From NCBI GenBank assembly GCA_004764695.1, contig SMSO01000032.1, positions 456,501-520,500 of the forward strand: DNA of 64,000 nt, in the 5' to 3' direction. The notes under the pieces are model-generated. The model searched no databases. It saw only the letters and a list, made by a program, of their open reading frames with translations, and was not told the DNA's origin. The position numbers and the translations under genes were made by a program. The stretch is from Schizochytrium sp. TIO01. Taxonomy: Eukaryota; Sar; Bigyra; Thraustochytrida; Thraustochytriidae. Of this stretch, positions 38,420 through 49,959 are shown piece by piece (the first letter of the stretch is position 1; every line of letters begins with the position of its first letter).

Positions 38420-39163
38420 TTAGTTCGCGTTTGTAAGCAATGAGTTGTTTGCAAGCTCCACGGCCATCGTGGTAACCTCACCATGTCCCGGAAGGATGGT
38501 AGTTTCGGGATCGACCTCATCAACGAGCATCTTGAGGGTGGCCCTCATGTCCTCTGGCGAACTGTACGGCAGGTCAGTGCGTCCAATTGCGTTCCTAAAT
38601 ACGACATCACCCCCAATCATAAGCTTGAGCTCGCGTTCGTAAAAGCATACGTGTCCAGGTGCATGGCCCGGAGTATGCAGGATTTCGAAATTAAGAGTTC
38701 CCACGGAAATGGTTTTGAGGCCCTTGAGGTCCAGGAGGGATGCCTCGTCGGGGAGCTTCTTAGGAAGCGGGAATCCAATGTCGTCGCAACTTTCTTCAGC
38801 CTCACGATAGTTTACAAGATCATCCGAGTGAAGGTGGATTGTGGCTTCGGGAAAAACCTCCTCCAGGAGACCCAAGCCAGCGACGTGGTCTGGATGAGCG
38901 TGGGTCTGCAATACCTTGGACACGCGGAAGTTTTGAGCCTCAGCCCAACGCTCGAAGGTCTTCCACTCTTCGAGAGAAGGAGCTCCGCCGTCGAAAACAG
39001 CAGCCTCGCCGGAGGTTTTACAAGCCACAATCCACTGGTTCATCATCCAAGGTGTCACAGGCGCACCAGAGATGGAGACGCGCTCCATGAGCGTGCGGGC
39101 GGTCTGCGAAAGAGACCGGCACCCACGTGGAGCGCGGAAAGCGGCGGTAGCGGCAGAGAGCAT
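38420..39163 (-). CDS. Glyoxalase II-like metallo-beta-lactamase hydrolase with probable mitochondrial presequence
   Basis: Single exon, 247 aa, ATG start. The first 30 residues are Arg/Ser/Ala-rich without acids until E27 (MLSAATAAFRAPRGCRSLSQ), which suggests mitochondrial import. The metal-binding set is complete: THAHPDH (H88, H90, D92, H93), H167 in TPGHAPGH, D186 in IGGDVVF, and H227 in ILPGHGEVTT. A GRTDLP motif at 194-199 places it with the short YcbL/hydroxyacylglutathione hydrolase-like branch that lacks the long C-terminal glutathione-binding domain of classic glyoxalase II. Expected role: hydrolysis of S-D-lactoylglutathione or another thioester. ETHE1-type persulfide dioxygenases are a related alternative, but the GRTDLP and length fit glyoxalase II-like better. 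Confidence 0.85.
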   Translation of the reverse strand: MLSAATAAFRAPRGCRSLSQTARTLMERVSISGAPVTPWMMNQWIVACKTSGEAAVFDGGAPSLEEWKTFERWAEAQNFRVSKVLQTHAHPDHVAGLGLLEEVFPEATIHLHSDDLVNYREAEESCDDIGFPLPKKLPDEASLLDLKGLKTISVGTLNFEILHTPGHAPGHVCFYERELKLMIGGDVVFRNAIGRTDLPYSSPEDMRATLKMLVDEVDPETTILPGHGEVTTMAVELANNSLLTNAN

Positions 39164-40142
39164 TGTCAGTCAAGGTCGGCCGTAGAGCAAGTTTCCCTCG
39201 GAGTGACTTATGCCTTGGATGATTTGGCTTTTGGTGTCTGTGACTTATTTTTGGAGCGAGATTGCAATTTTTGCAGCTTCAAACCATTAAAATAAAAAAA
39301 AGTGACACGAACCTAAATGGTGAAGAGTTAAGGGCTCTTATTTGTGCAGGAGCTGACCAGCTCCAACTCTATAGAAGCAATGTTATCCATGTATCGATAA
39401 GTCTCTCACACACAGACAAGCAAACTTAGACTTGAAGTTTTCCAGGAGTGGCTGAAACAAGCTTGATAAAAATTTCTGTTAACTTCATCTATTTGGCAAA
39501 GACCACCCTTGAGAGATGGAAATCCACAGGAAATGAGACAAATTTGAGAATTTCCGTGGCGACTTGTTGAAAGGAAACTAAGAAAGTTAGGAACGATGTG
39601 AACCGAGCACGCCCCGCCTAGTGCGATGGAGAAGAATGATGTCTGGATGAGTCGTGGCGAACTGTTCAGTAAAGATAAAAATCAGTGTGGTACGGAACCT
39701 AATGCTTCATCGTGCAACGTTTTGAAGAGACAAAGGTCAATCAGGGTTAGATATTTGTAAGGTTATTGCAGATGCAACTGACACTGCTCGCAGGGAGAGC
39801 TATGGCACTGTACCATGATTCTAAAGTTTAATGTGCAAATTAGCAGCTTCCAACACCACAATAGCAAATAATATTCACATACAATGATTCTGCCTCAGTG
39901 CTCAGCATGTCCAGTTGAAAACACCCATAAAGGTTATTTCGTTATTTGAGCTGACATCTTGTCCTTGTCCATAATGTATATAGCGTCTTGAATTTACCTT
40001 GAGATGACGATCTCTGCACCGTCTCGTTTGACTCCATTCAAGCCGAAGCCTACTGATTACCCTTAAGTAGTACTAGCAATGACACACGTATCAAAATAAC
40101 AAGCGACCAGAATGGGCCTTGTAATAGAGCTCGATTGCCCCC
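39164..40142. other. Divergent intergenic region
   Basis: About 980 bp between the hydrolase start and the second methyltransferase start. An upstream coding exon for the methyltransferase cannot be excluded, because a tgtaatag acceptor-like site lies at 40119-40126. I see no clear exon. Confidence 0.45.
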
Positions 40143-41135
40143 ATGGATGAGACGGGCCTTGCTGCGTGGTCTCTGACACAGCTGTTGGCAGCCCTTGCAG
40201 CACGGCTTCCAGCTTCACTGGCCTCCCAGCTCGCTGTTTGTGAGTTGGGATGCGGCGTGGCACCGGCGGCGCTACCTCTAGTGCTCCTCGAAAGCCCCGT
40301 TTCCACCCATCTCCAGAGCAGCAGCAGCGGAAGTCAACTCAGCGATGTCGGTCATGTGCGCAATAGCAAAGAGGATGGCACCAGCAATGACCAAGCCAAT
40401 GAATATGTTGCTGATGATCAGGATGCTGACAAAATAAGGATCGATTTGGACAAAATTGCAGATGAAAGCCCCAATGTTGCTGTCGATTCCCTCAGTAAAG
40501 CAGCTTTGGAAGGCTCTGGACCACGTCGCGTTGTATTGACAGACGTAAATGAAGAGGCCCTGGCACGTCTCAGCTCTTCACTAGAGGCCTCGGGTCGTCT
40601 TGGTGCAGGTGTAGAGGTGCAAGCCTTGGATTGGGCTGATTTGCAGGCTCTTGAGAAGTTAGAGGCTGCCTTTGATCTAGTCCTAGCGAGTGAGGTTCTA
40701 TATTACAATGTGGATGTTGCGTGCCTCATGAATGCAGGTGCAAAGCTTCTGAAGAAATCACACGGCGTCTGGATACTCTGCTCCTTTCTGCGGGGTACAA
40801 GCCTGCGTGAGTTGCGTCAGAAAGCAGCTGAGAGTGGCCTCCACATGCGTTTGCTGGACATTTTCCGCGTGAATGAAGAAATGCTTCAGGGACCAGCACA
40901 GGTTGAGGGATATGCAGTACTCTGCGCCATGCACGCAGTCCCGGAAACAAAGCTAGGGTCATATTCTGCTGGAGACGAATTGGATTTTGATCGCCCTTGG
41001 CTCTGGGAAACGCTTGGTCTTGCGCCATATGAGATTTCACTTGAGGAGGCAATAACCGGTGAGGATGAAGAGGATGCCGAGGCCAGTGGTGCTGTATGGA
41101 ATGTGCCCTTTGCTGGGGACAGTGATAGTGAGTAA
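40143..41135 (+). CDS. METTL21-like methyltransferase with acidic insert
   Basis: ATG at 40143, 330 aa, preceded in frame by a TAG at 40125. It starts directly at the G-x-x-x-W helix (GLAAWSLTQLLAALAARL). Motif I follows as CELGCGVAPA (33-42), then a polar, acidic insert of about 70 residues, strand 2 VVLTDVNEEAL, and the substrate motif as SEVLYYN (E-x-x-Y in place of D-x-x-Y). An acidic tail ends in DSDSE. The core is that of the METTL21/nicotinamide N-methyltransferase-like lysine methyltransferases, but family members usually have 40-60 more residues before the Trp helix. Either the protein is genuinely short or an upstream exon is missing. Target unknown. It is not a close copy of the gene at 685. 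Confidence 0.7.
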   Translation: MDETGLAAWSLTQLLAALAARLPASLASQLAVCELGCGVAPAALPLVLLESPVSTHLQSSSSGSQLSDVGHVRNSKEDGTSNDQANEYVADDQDADKIRIDLDKIADESPNVAVDSLSKAALEGSGPRRVVLTDVNEEALARLSSSLEASGRLGAGVEVQALDWADLQALEKLEAAFDLVLASEVLYYNVDVACLMNAGAKLLKKSHGVWILCSFLRGTSLRELRQKAAESGLHMRLLDIFRVNEEMLQGPAQVEGYAVLCAMHAVPETKLGSYSAGDELDFDRPWLWETLGLAPYEISLEEAITGEDEEDAEASGAVWNVPFAGDSDSE

Positions 41136-41558
41136 TTTCGTGAACCATAGCGAATTGACGTGTATGCTTTAAAATAGCAAAGCTCATGTTTTTTTGTTTT
41201 TGTTTTTTTTTAAATAAATAATTTGATGAATTAGTACCTATGGGTCTATGTCAGTACAAGAGTCCCAGCGCGCCAATCTTTTATGTCTGTATTCGTGCTC
41301 GTTTTAGTTGATGGAGATTTTCTAAGGATCGGAAAAATGAGAAAATGAGGAAGATAAACTTAAGATGTGATAAATTAAATGTCAAACTGTGGCCAAGGAT
41401 GTTTCGGCCGAAGAAATTATGAAGCGATTCTCATTAGTTGATAAGTGCTGCTCCATAGCAAGATGCTAGCTAGTTAGCTATCTGGTGAGCAAACGAGAGG
41501 ACGATCCACCTGCAGGTTTTCATACTACTAAAGAAAAATGAGTCTAGCAAACGCATGT
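41136..41558. other. Convergent intergenic region
   Basis: About 420 bp between the methyltransferase and aquaglyceroporin stops, with a T-rich run then AAATAAATAA at 41189-41222. No other feature is seen. Confidence 0.5.
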
Positions 41559-42611
41559 TTACAAAGAGCGCATAAGCACGAAATCGTGTATAGCACCTCC
41601 AATAGGAGCTCCAATGAGAGGACCGACGATATAGGTCCAGAAGCCATGCTTTACACCTGGGAGCGCAATTTCTTTCCAGCCAAAGCCATAGGAAACAAGG
41701 CGCGGGCCAAAATCACGAGCAGGATTGAAACCAGTCTGGTTCAAGGGGGCATACACGGTAATTAGAATTGCAATAACCATCCCGACACCAAACGCTGCAG
41801 CTGAAGGTGGAATGTACATGCCATTACGAGGATCATTAAGCGAGAGCACAGTAAACATTAAAATTGCCGTGCCAAAAGCTTCCACGCCAAGCGATCCACC
41901 GTAAGTCACTGTCATAGGGTTCCAGTCAAAAGCATTGTTCTGACGAATATCAGGGTTCGGAAAGTACTCGCCGAAAACCATAGCTGACCATTCACTTCCC
42001 GGCTCGCCACGTGTGATATTATTTGATACTTCAAAAGCTTCAATGGCACTTGAAAAGGCAATATAGTTGATACAGCCAGCGAAAATGCCACCTGCAAGCT
42101 GCGCGCACCAATACGGCACGAGCTTCCACAAGGGAAAGTCCCTGGGACGTAAGATTGCAAAAGCAAACGATATGGCAGGGTTCAAATGGGCACCAGAGAT
42201 ACTACCAGTCATACAAATAGCAAGAAAAGCCGCAATACCCCAAGTCATACCGATCTGAAAGAGACCTGACTGGGCACCACAAATGACCGCAGAAGCATTG
42301 ACACCGATGCCCAAAGTGACCAAAAATGTGGTGCCGATAAACTCGGCGACGACCTGGCGCAAAAAGCTAGGTGGTCGCATCTCTTCGTTAGATTTTGTCG
42401 GATACCCCCGCATGACCTCCTCCATAAAGGCAGCGTACTTTTCGTGAACATTACGAATCATGATGCCCTTTTCAAGATCATTATGATAGTCAGAGCTGTT
42501 GACCATGGTAATGTCATTCATGTCTTTGGAGTCCGAGCTGTTGCCCATGCTCATAGAGGGCGCAAGGCTCTCAGTATTATTGCTGAGGTTTAAATTTCTA
42601 GATCTCGGCAT
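41559..42611 (-). CDS. Aquaglyceroporin 1 (MIP family)
   Basis: Single exon, 350 aa, ATG start. A polar N-terminal extension of about 80 residues precedes six hydrophobic membrane segments. Both pore loops are intact: HLNPAIS (N144-P-A) and GFNPARDFGPR (N296-P-A-R-D300). Asp directly after the second NPAR is the marker of the glycerol-facilitator (GlpF/aquaglyceroporin) branch, so glycerol and other small polyols as well as water are likely substrates. A 40-residue loop between segments 4 and 5 contains an N-x-T. It is a paralogue of the gene at 49960-50928: the two share AFAILRP, NNITRGE-x-GSE and NPARDFGPRLV. Codon use is mixed, with many A/T-ending codons, unlike its sister. Confidence 0.95.
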   Translation of the reverse strand: MPRSRNLNLSNNTESLAPSMSMGNSSDSKDMNDITMVNSSDYHNDLEKGIMIRNVHEKYAAFMEEVMRGYPTKSNEEMRPPSFLRQVVAEFIGTTFLVTLGIGVNASAVICGAQSGLFQIGMTWGIAAFLAICMTGSISGAHLNPAISFAFAILRPRDFPLWKLVPYWCAQLAGGIFAGCINYIAFSSAIEAFEVSNNITRGEPGSEWSAMVFGEYFPNPDIRQNNAFDWNPMTVTYGGSLGVEAFGTAILMFTVLSLNDPRNGMYIPPSAAAFGVGMVIAILITVYAPLNQTGFNPARDFGPRLVSYGFGWKEIALPGVKHGFWTYIVGPLIGAPIGGAIHDFVLMRSL

Positions 42612-45600
42612 CTTTGCTTGCTCAATTCGAGTTTGGTTTTTGCTGGAGTGCGCTTTTTTGCTCGCTATTTCTGTTCAGCTGATTCCCTTTTGAGGAGTCC
42701 GTTCTCAATATATTCATCCTCCCACCCCTATGTTTTCCTCTAATAACATCATCCTTAGCAGTGCCTATTCCTCCTCTAAGACCCTTCTACTTTTCTCTTT
42801 TTAGAAAGAAAAGAAAGGAAGTTCATTCTAGATACCTGTTTTAATTAAAAAGACTAAATATCAATCCAGCCCAATCGGTTGGTGCTGCAGGTCCAAGGAG
42901 TCTCAAATCAAGGTATCCTTTTCCAAAATAAGGCAAGACAAAACAACAACCTACTCCTAATGAGATCCCACTTCGCTCGCCCTCACAAGCAGTCACCGCA
43001 GCCTTGAAATTTTATTTACATAACAATTAATAAATAATAATAATAATAATTCGAGGTGAAAAAAAAAGCGTAGTGTGCCTCCTACCTAGAAACAAAAATA
43101 GAAACCAAAGACATCAAACTTGAACCCCAAATACTATAATCCAAGCTGCCAAAACCCTTCCGCCGAAGAATTCCAGAGGCTCCTCCGAAGGAACCCGCGT
43201 CTTTCGGCCCTTTCAGTGACAGCTACTTCTAGTTAGGTACTAGATGACAGCCAGCCAGCCAGCCAGATACTAGCTAGCTAGACAGATGAAAGCTACCGAC
43301 AGTGGAATTAATGTAGCACTCCCTACGAGCTCCTATCGCATAGAAACCATTCTAGTTCTCTTCAGGGCCACCTTTGTGGTGGCGGTGACCACGGTGGATG
43401 CAGTCTTGTCTTGTCTTGCTTGCTTGTACACTCACTTGTGGTCTCTCGCTTTCCACCCGTCAGGAATCAGGAACCGGGTACAGGAAACACGGCAGCAACC
43501 AACAAGTTCTTCACTTCTCTTCTTCCCTCTGGCTGCTTCACGCAGACTCCACGAACGCTTTCCCTCGCAGCGCTTGCCTGTGGCCAGCAAGGCAGAGCAC
43601 CTGACTGCCTGACTGCCTGGCTGCCTGACTGTCTTGCCAGCAAGCGAGCGAGCTGTAGCAGCTAGCCCAACCAGCGCAGTTTTGGGAGACCTCGTGAGCT
43701 TGCTGAGATGGATCGGGGTTTTCTGTCTCGATCGCGCCACACTGAGGCGGGCCTGGCGGCCTGAAGGTTTAGTTGATCCCGTGCTCGCGAACAGCGAGCC
43801 TGGCACATCTCGAGCAGCCACCCACCGAGCCCAGCAACGGCAACGATCGCCCCGGAGCAGCAGCTGTGCGAGAAGATCTGCGTCTTTGGCAGAAACCTGA
43901 GCCCACTTCGAGCTCTGCTCCACCGACCCTGTAGCCGCACGAGGTGGGGCTTTCTATGCCAGCCGCTCCTCCTCCTCCTCGAGGGCGCCCGGCGGCAGCT
44001 TCTGCGAGCTGTTGCTGCCGCCGTCGAGCTGTCGAAGCTACGTCTACGAAGTAAGTCCCTTGCAGGTCATCTGAAGATACGCCTGCTCAGCTCCATGGCG
44101 CGAGCTGGAGAACGAAAGCTCGCCTGGTCACGAGGCTTGGTGGGTGCCACGGCGGAGAAGGGCAGCGAAGCCACAACGGTTGTCACAAGAACCTCTGCGA
44201 GCCGATCTCAGGAACTGGCGAAGAGATGATGTACGAGCGGGAGCAGCCTGCTGAGGCTGAGAGCTCAGCAATGGAGATCCTTAATATCGCTAACGCGGGA
44301 CAATCTAAGCTCTCTTGGGCATTCGGAATTCACTTGGGCAGGTATACATACTTCAAGCGATCTTGATTTTCGATGCACAAACGAGCTTGCAGCCTGCCTT
44401 CTAGCTGCTGAAGACCGTGGCAGCGACGCCCTCGGTCGCGCGTATCATGGATGATCAATCACATTGCAATTCGAAGAAAGAATCTTCATCCTAATTTACA
44501 TTTCCTGCATTTTTTAGATTGCTTGAAAAAAAAACAACAAAAAAAAGAGAGAGAAGAAAAACAATTTTATATCATATCATATCATAAACATATATATGAG
44601 GAAGTTAACTACCAGCAAGAAAGATGTTTCGATAGTTGTGACAATCAATGATCAATGCAGTTTCTTTCTTGCGGTTTTTCAGTGCTCACTCCATTCGTGA
44701 ACGCAATCGCGCCTCGATTTCTGCGTCAAGAGCAGGTACTCTCGAGAAGAACACCTCTCCAAGCGGCACCCGTTGCACATTGGATTGAAGTGAGAGCGGT
44801 GCGGTGCCTTCCTTCTACTGTTACTCTTACTATTTCCCCTTGTTGTTTGCAGAAGTTCGTGAGGAAGTTCGTCTTCGTTTCCAGGAAGGAATGTGCTGTG
44901 ATGGCGGTGAGGATTCAACCAATTCCATCGCTGCATTTGCGATCCTAGCTAGAGATCCCAACCAACCAACCAATAACCAATAACCAATAACCAACCCGCT
45001 GTCCAGGCAGGGTTGGGCTCGTCCTCGCCAGAAAGCAGCTCAAGCTGCATCATCAAATTCAAGAGGGTTATGATGCTTTGATCATGTGCGTGCAATGCTG
45101 AGTAAGCTGGAACAAAGCACTTCGTTGTAGAAGGAAGTAGTTCGACATTCCTTCACTTATGTATGCCACCAAAGCGAAGCTCCGTGCTGTCACCAAATAG
45201 AATTGTTGCTTCATACTCGCAAAAGATCTCTCTTGCAATCAGCTGGCCTTGGATCCGCCTCGGTTTGCGACAGCCTATGGTGCCTTTCCAATGTATTTAT
45301 ATGTCTTGCTGAGGCCTCAGGAAAAGATTGACTTTCAATTAAGTTTTGAGACAAGATCTGTGGAAGACGCGGGTTCTCTGCTGTTCTCTGCAGATGGCGA
45401 ATTGAATACAGTATGCCTTGAAATGGTTATTTCATGCTACCTACGATCTATCATCTGCACAAGTTTGGAAAGTGAACGTGTCAGGCTGTCGAGGTTGGTT
45501 TCACGTGTTGTTCGCAAACAAACCGTGGAAAGAAGCGGCAATCCTTTTGATTGTTTGTTTCGATACATAAGCGGGCCACACTCTTCTCTTCGTCTGCTTT

Positions 45601-48600
45601 CATCTTCATGCTTCAAGTTGGCTTTTTATTTGTTGATTTAAAAAAAATTAAAAATTAAAATAAACTGTTTTTATTTTTTATAAGTGGTTGATTTCTATGT
45701 TTTCCCTCTCTTTCAAACATGGTATAAGCAAGCATCAAGGTTGGTGTAGAAGCGCGACAAAAACTGGGAAACGAACTTTGCTGCGTCACCTCTGGGCCTC
45801 AACGAATGTAGAACTAAAGGTGACAGATGACATTTTCTGCCCTGCTGGCGCTCTTGAATACTCGCTCTAGCCCTCTCTCGGTTGACAAGTGCTGTCGTAG
45901 CACGAGCGTTTGCTAGATTGTTACACTTAAGTGACTCACCTGGAATGACGTTCGCTGAACTTAGCACATATCAATGATAGACGTGTATTTCTCCACTTTG
46001 AAGTTCTCGCTGCTGTCTAACCCAGCTGAGCCAGAAACGACACATAATAAGTTTGGTCCGCCCGGCCACAAGGTAATCTGTACCTCACAGCACCAGTGGG
46101 TTCACTTACATGTGAAATGTTATTCAACTCGACTAAGTCTGCCAGGGTAATGAAAAAATAGATATGCCTGGCCTCGCCGAGTGGTTTCGAGCTCTCTTGT
46201 CTGCCGCAAAATCAGGTGACGTCGAATGGAAGATCCAACAAACAGACATTATTGATATACCAAACAACATCAAATCTAGAGGTAGAACCGACCAAAGATT
46301 CCTGTGAAAAAGGTCAGCTGAGGTTGAGGCTAAGAGGGTGGACGACCAACATTTGAGCAGATACTAATAGCCAACCCTTAAGAACATGTCATGGTGCAAA
46401 TTTGACATTCCTTGCGATCCTTCCTTTCCTTGAGGGCACCTGAGCTCAGTTACTAGCTGCTGAACAAGAATATGCAAGCGACAGCGAACAGACCTTTATA
46501 GCATAATGACCATGCTATTAGTTAGCTTTATACCGGCTAGATTGTCACATACATCATTGGTAGACGCAAATTTCCTACTGAACCCTGCAGTCATTGAATC
46601 GCAAAGTTCAAGCTGTTGTCAAGTTGTGAGGGACAGTATGCTATAGTCAAGGAACCGGCACGAGCTGGTTCGACTCTTCTTCAGAATAAATGAACTTCTT
46701 ATCAGACTTTGACGGACACAGTGGTTCGAAAGTCTGCTCTTTGATTGCGACTTAAGTCGTCAGAGCGTCACAACATCTTCGTGATGTTATTTTAATTCTC
46801 CTCGTTTTTCTGTTCCTTGCAAGAACTTTGGTTTCTGGAAGCATATTGTCATCAGCGAGCCTCCAACAGAATAACCTTGCTGTATTTGAAAGATATTGAA
46901 ACGCCCCACGTTCGGCCAAGAAGGACAGTCTTACTATTCTACTTGGTAGGAGGTATGTAGTGTTAGTGGCTTTAAGGCCATATCATGCGTTTCAGGCCAT
47001 GTCGGGAATAGCCCAGTTTCTTGGTCTCAGGCTTTTAGGTGTTCCATCTTCACTAGGTAGATATTACTCCTGCCAATCTTTTTAGTCATATCATTCATAA
47101 TAGTGAGGTGTGATGTAAGCGTGCAGAACCATCCCTTAAGGCGCGCTTTCCATTTGGACGGGAATCTTCTTCACCATTAGAAGAAACTGTTCAGTAGGGA
47201 GATAAAGCTCTACGAAATGGAATGAAATTATCTGATTGTTTTCTTTGACAAACTGTTTGTAAACGATCCAAAGAAGATCTATACATTTTGTCCGGAGTAA
47301 TATTGAGTACGAATGAAACTCATTCATTGACCCTATGTAGACCAACGATTAAAACCCCATCATCAGCAAGTGCTGAGATAAATATTGCTGGGTCGTTAGC
47401 ACAACACGTTGTTACCTGTAGAACGAAAGTATTTTTATGAGGAAGCCTAAAACTAGAAGTATCAGATGAGTGACCAGGAGACTGAATTTACAAATCTACA
47501 TACCGCTTCAAAAGAATGCGTAGCGAGGAAATCTGACCTCCTATCCAAAATTGATATCATCTACTTTTCGCGTTTCTGTGGAAGATGTCGTTGTTTACGA
47601 AATCTATTACGGGGACCTCTTTGTATGTCCGCTAGGCCAGTAGAATGCTAGCTCTCAATAGCTGGAAGGGCTTTTCTAAGCATTTTAACCCCATTTGCTA
47701 GTCGTGCTTTTTGCATTGATGCGACTTGCTCGAACCTGCGTAACTGTGAGATTCTTGAGCAGAATTTAAATATTGGCACAGAGATTTTGACCGCCGTGCG
47801 CGTACATCGAACGAACTTGAATGTGCACGAAAATTCATATTTTGCATTGTCCGTTCGGACTCTAGCTAGTCTGACCACTTCAATAGAAAGCTATATTTAT
47901 GAGATAATGTATAGAGCAGAACTCAGATGACAATAATAATTTCCTTACTGATTGCTGAGATCTCCGATCGAAAGAACCTCGATATCCGAGAGCCGTTAGC
48001 GACTCATGATACTGATTGGTTGAAAACACTCATAATTTTCACTGCGTGAGGGTAACTTGCTTGCTCAAAAGGACCAGTGTACATGCTGAAAGACGAATCT
48101 GGTAAGCTAGAGGTTGACTATGAGGATAAAGGCAAGAGGCTGATTAAGTTTTAGGAAGGCTTGACAAACTTTGGATTTTAGAGTTAGAGATCTGCTATCC
48201 ATGGAATTGGATTCAAGGGCTGGTTGACTCAAGAAAGAGCAGGAGGCCAAGATATACTTGATTTCTGTATAGCATACTTGACGGGGTTGGGTGAACCCGT
48301 CTCCTCAGCCACCGATTCAAAGTTTGCCATACGTGATAACGAATGAGCCTGTTCACTATTTTGATTTGCGTTTTCATGACCAGCTAAGTCTGGTTGTCCA
48401 GAGATCGTTGCCGTGTAAGCCTTCAATCCTCAAGGTCTGACAATTGAACGTCTAGAACTTTGGCAATGCGGTGCTCAAGGGTTCTTTCGATAGAAGATAT
48501 CGGCAGTAACATTAAAACGTATGTCAACTAATCTTTAGTGTCTTCACCATGCTAGGTTTTGCAACAGATCTATGTTTTGTTTCTTTTTGCGACTCATGAT

Positions 48601-49959
48601 TAACGTGTTGGTATGAGTTTAGAGAAGTTTTATGGTACTGTGGAAAAGGCTATCTTAAGAGTTTGAATTTTTATCACTTTGGTATAGGATAGCACCGATG
48701 AGGTAGAGCGGTCCATAGTTTTATGTCATGTGTTGTTTGTCATTAGAAACTCGAGGACAGCTAGCTTGGATAGTTGTTTTTTAAAGTAGCTGTCATTTTC
48801 CTGCAACAAGAAATTCATAATGTTTTAGGTTTCAAAAAATCGTAAGATTCTCATCTCTGATGGTGAGAGTTTCAGAGAATTCTAAAGTTCTTGAATAAAA
48901 TAGATGATGGATGCAGGGATTTTCGCGTTTCATAGAACACATCGGATAGTGATTTTTTAATTTTTATTTAAATTAAATAATGTAGCTGCCCAATACAAAC
49001 TTGATCAGTCAACTACAGCTGGCTATGGTGGCAACAGTTTATGCACTATTTTGATTATGATGATTGACTTGTTGTTATTGAGAGTAGTAAGAACAACCTG
49101 TTGGCAACTCTTGACCTGCACAGAACAGAAAATTGAAACTTTTCAAAGCAAGCATCAAGCATGAAAAACTTAAAGAGTTAAGATAAAAATATTGAGAAAT
49201 TGAAAATGTTAACTTAAGGCAAATAGATAAGGATCGGTACTTATGAACTGATTGAAGAGATAGGGTGCGAATTGTCGTTCTCGCGGGCAGCAATAGATAA
49301 TATGTATAGACGCGAGTGTTACCCGGTGCAGGAACAAGGCATCGCAGTTTCCGTATTCGATCAGTTTAATCACAGTGCCGTGAATTTAAAAAAAAAGGCT
49401 TGACATTGCTACAGACAGATGAAGGACGAGAATTTAATTTGACTTTTGACAGACAGACAAGCAAGGTAGTAGCGCGAGTACGCGGCGGGGTCTTGAGGTT
49501 ACTTTAAAGAGAAAAAGCAAGCACAGGTCAGGCTGATGTACATCAAGCTATAGAATGAGCGCACCCTGTCAAATTCTGACAAGTTGCCAAGTTCCTTGAT
49601 GCACTCTCTTTGAACACAATACCCACCCCGTCTCAATCTTGCTCGTGTGCAAGCTTGAGGTCCAGATGTCTTGCAAATTGATTTTTCTCTAGTCTTTGAA
49701 ATGCTGCTTTTGCGCAGTCAGGTATGGGCGCAGATGTAAAGGATGAAATTTGCAAGTATAAAGATCAGAAGGTGTCACCACCGACCATCTGGAGGGACCA
49801 GAATGCTGAGCTGGTCCCCCAGATGTCACGAGAGCATGAACCGAATTACATATATAGTATTTCATGCAGTTCAGCGTGTGTATGCAAAGAAAGAAGAAGC
49901 TATTGAGATGACAATCAGAGTTTAGATTGTGATCTGTTGATCAGAGCTTCATTTCAGAT
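42612..49959. other. 7.3-kb interval between the aquaglyceroporin genes, with decayed copia remnant
   Basis: No intact gene. Contents: AT-rich promoter side of aquaglyceroporin 1 with TAA runs (43030-43050); a GC-richer 1.1-kb patch at about 43.15-44.3 kb with stacked non-ATG open frames on both strands; ACCAATA units at 44960-44995; AT-only blocks near 45640-45680 and 48956-48985; and the copia relic at 47.1-48.2 kb. Confidence 0.6.
47136..48180 (-). mobile_element. Decayed Ty1/copia retrotransposon remnant (integrase and reverse transcriptase motifs)
   Basis: On the minus strand, 47880-47650 keeps the integrase core: VRLARVRTDNAKYEF (the RTDN catalytic-Asp strand, at about 47846-47857), a SVP segment, and ARLANGVKMLRKALP, equivalent to the A-R-x-M-L-x-x-A-x-LP helix. 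Just upstream, KSKVCQAFLKLNQPLAF resembles the C-x-x-C-x-x-[GN]-K/Q linker. Downstream, at 47341-47395 in a second frame, DPAIFISALADDGVLIVG matches the DPC-x-F-I ... YVDD-x-LIVG block of copia reverse transcriptase, with DD at 47359-47364. Integrase-before-RT order identifies Ty1/copia rather than gypsy. Only about 250 bp separates the two motifs, far less than in an intact element, so there is an internal deletion plus frameshifts and stops. No LTRs found. Confidence 0.6.

Noticed and set aside
43432-43923. 163-codon minus-strand ORF
   Set aside because: It starts at GTG, has arbitrary Arg/Ser composition and competes with other open frames in a GC-rich patch.
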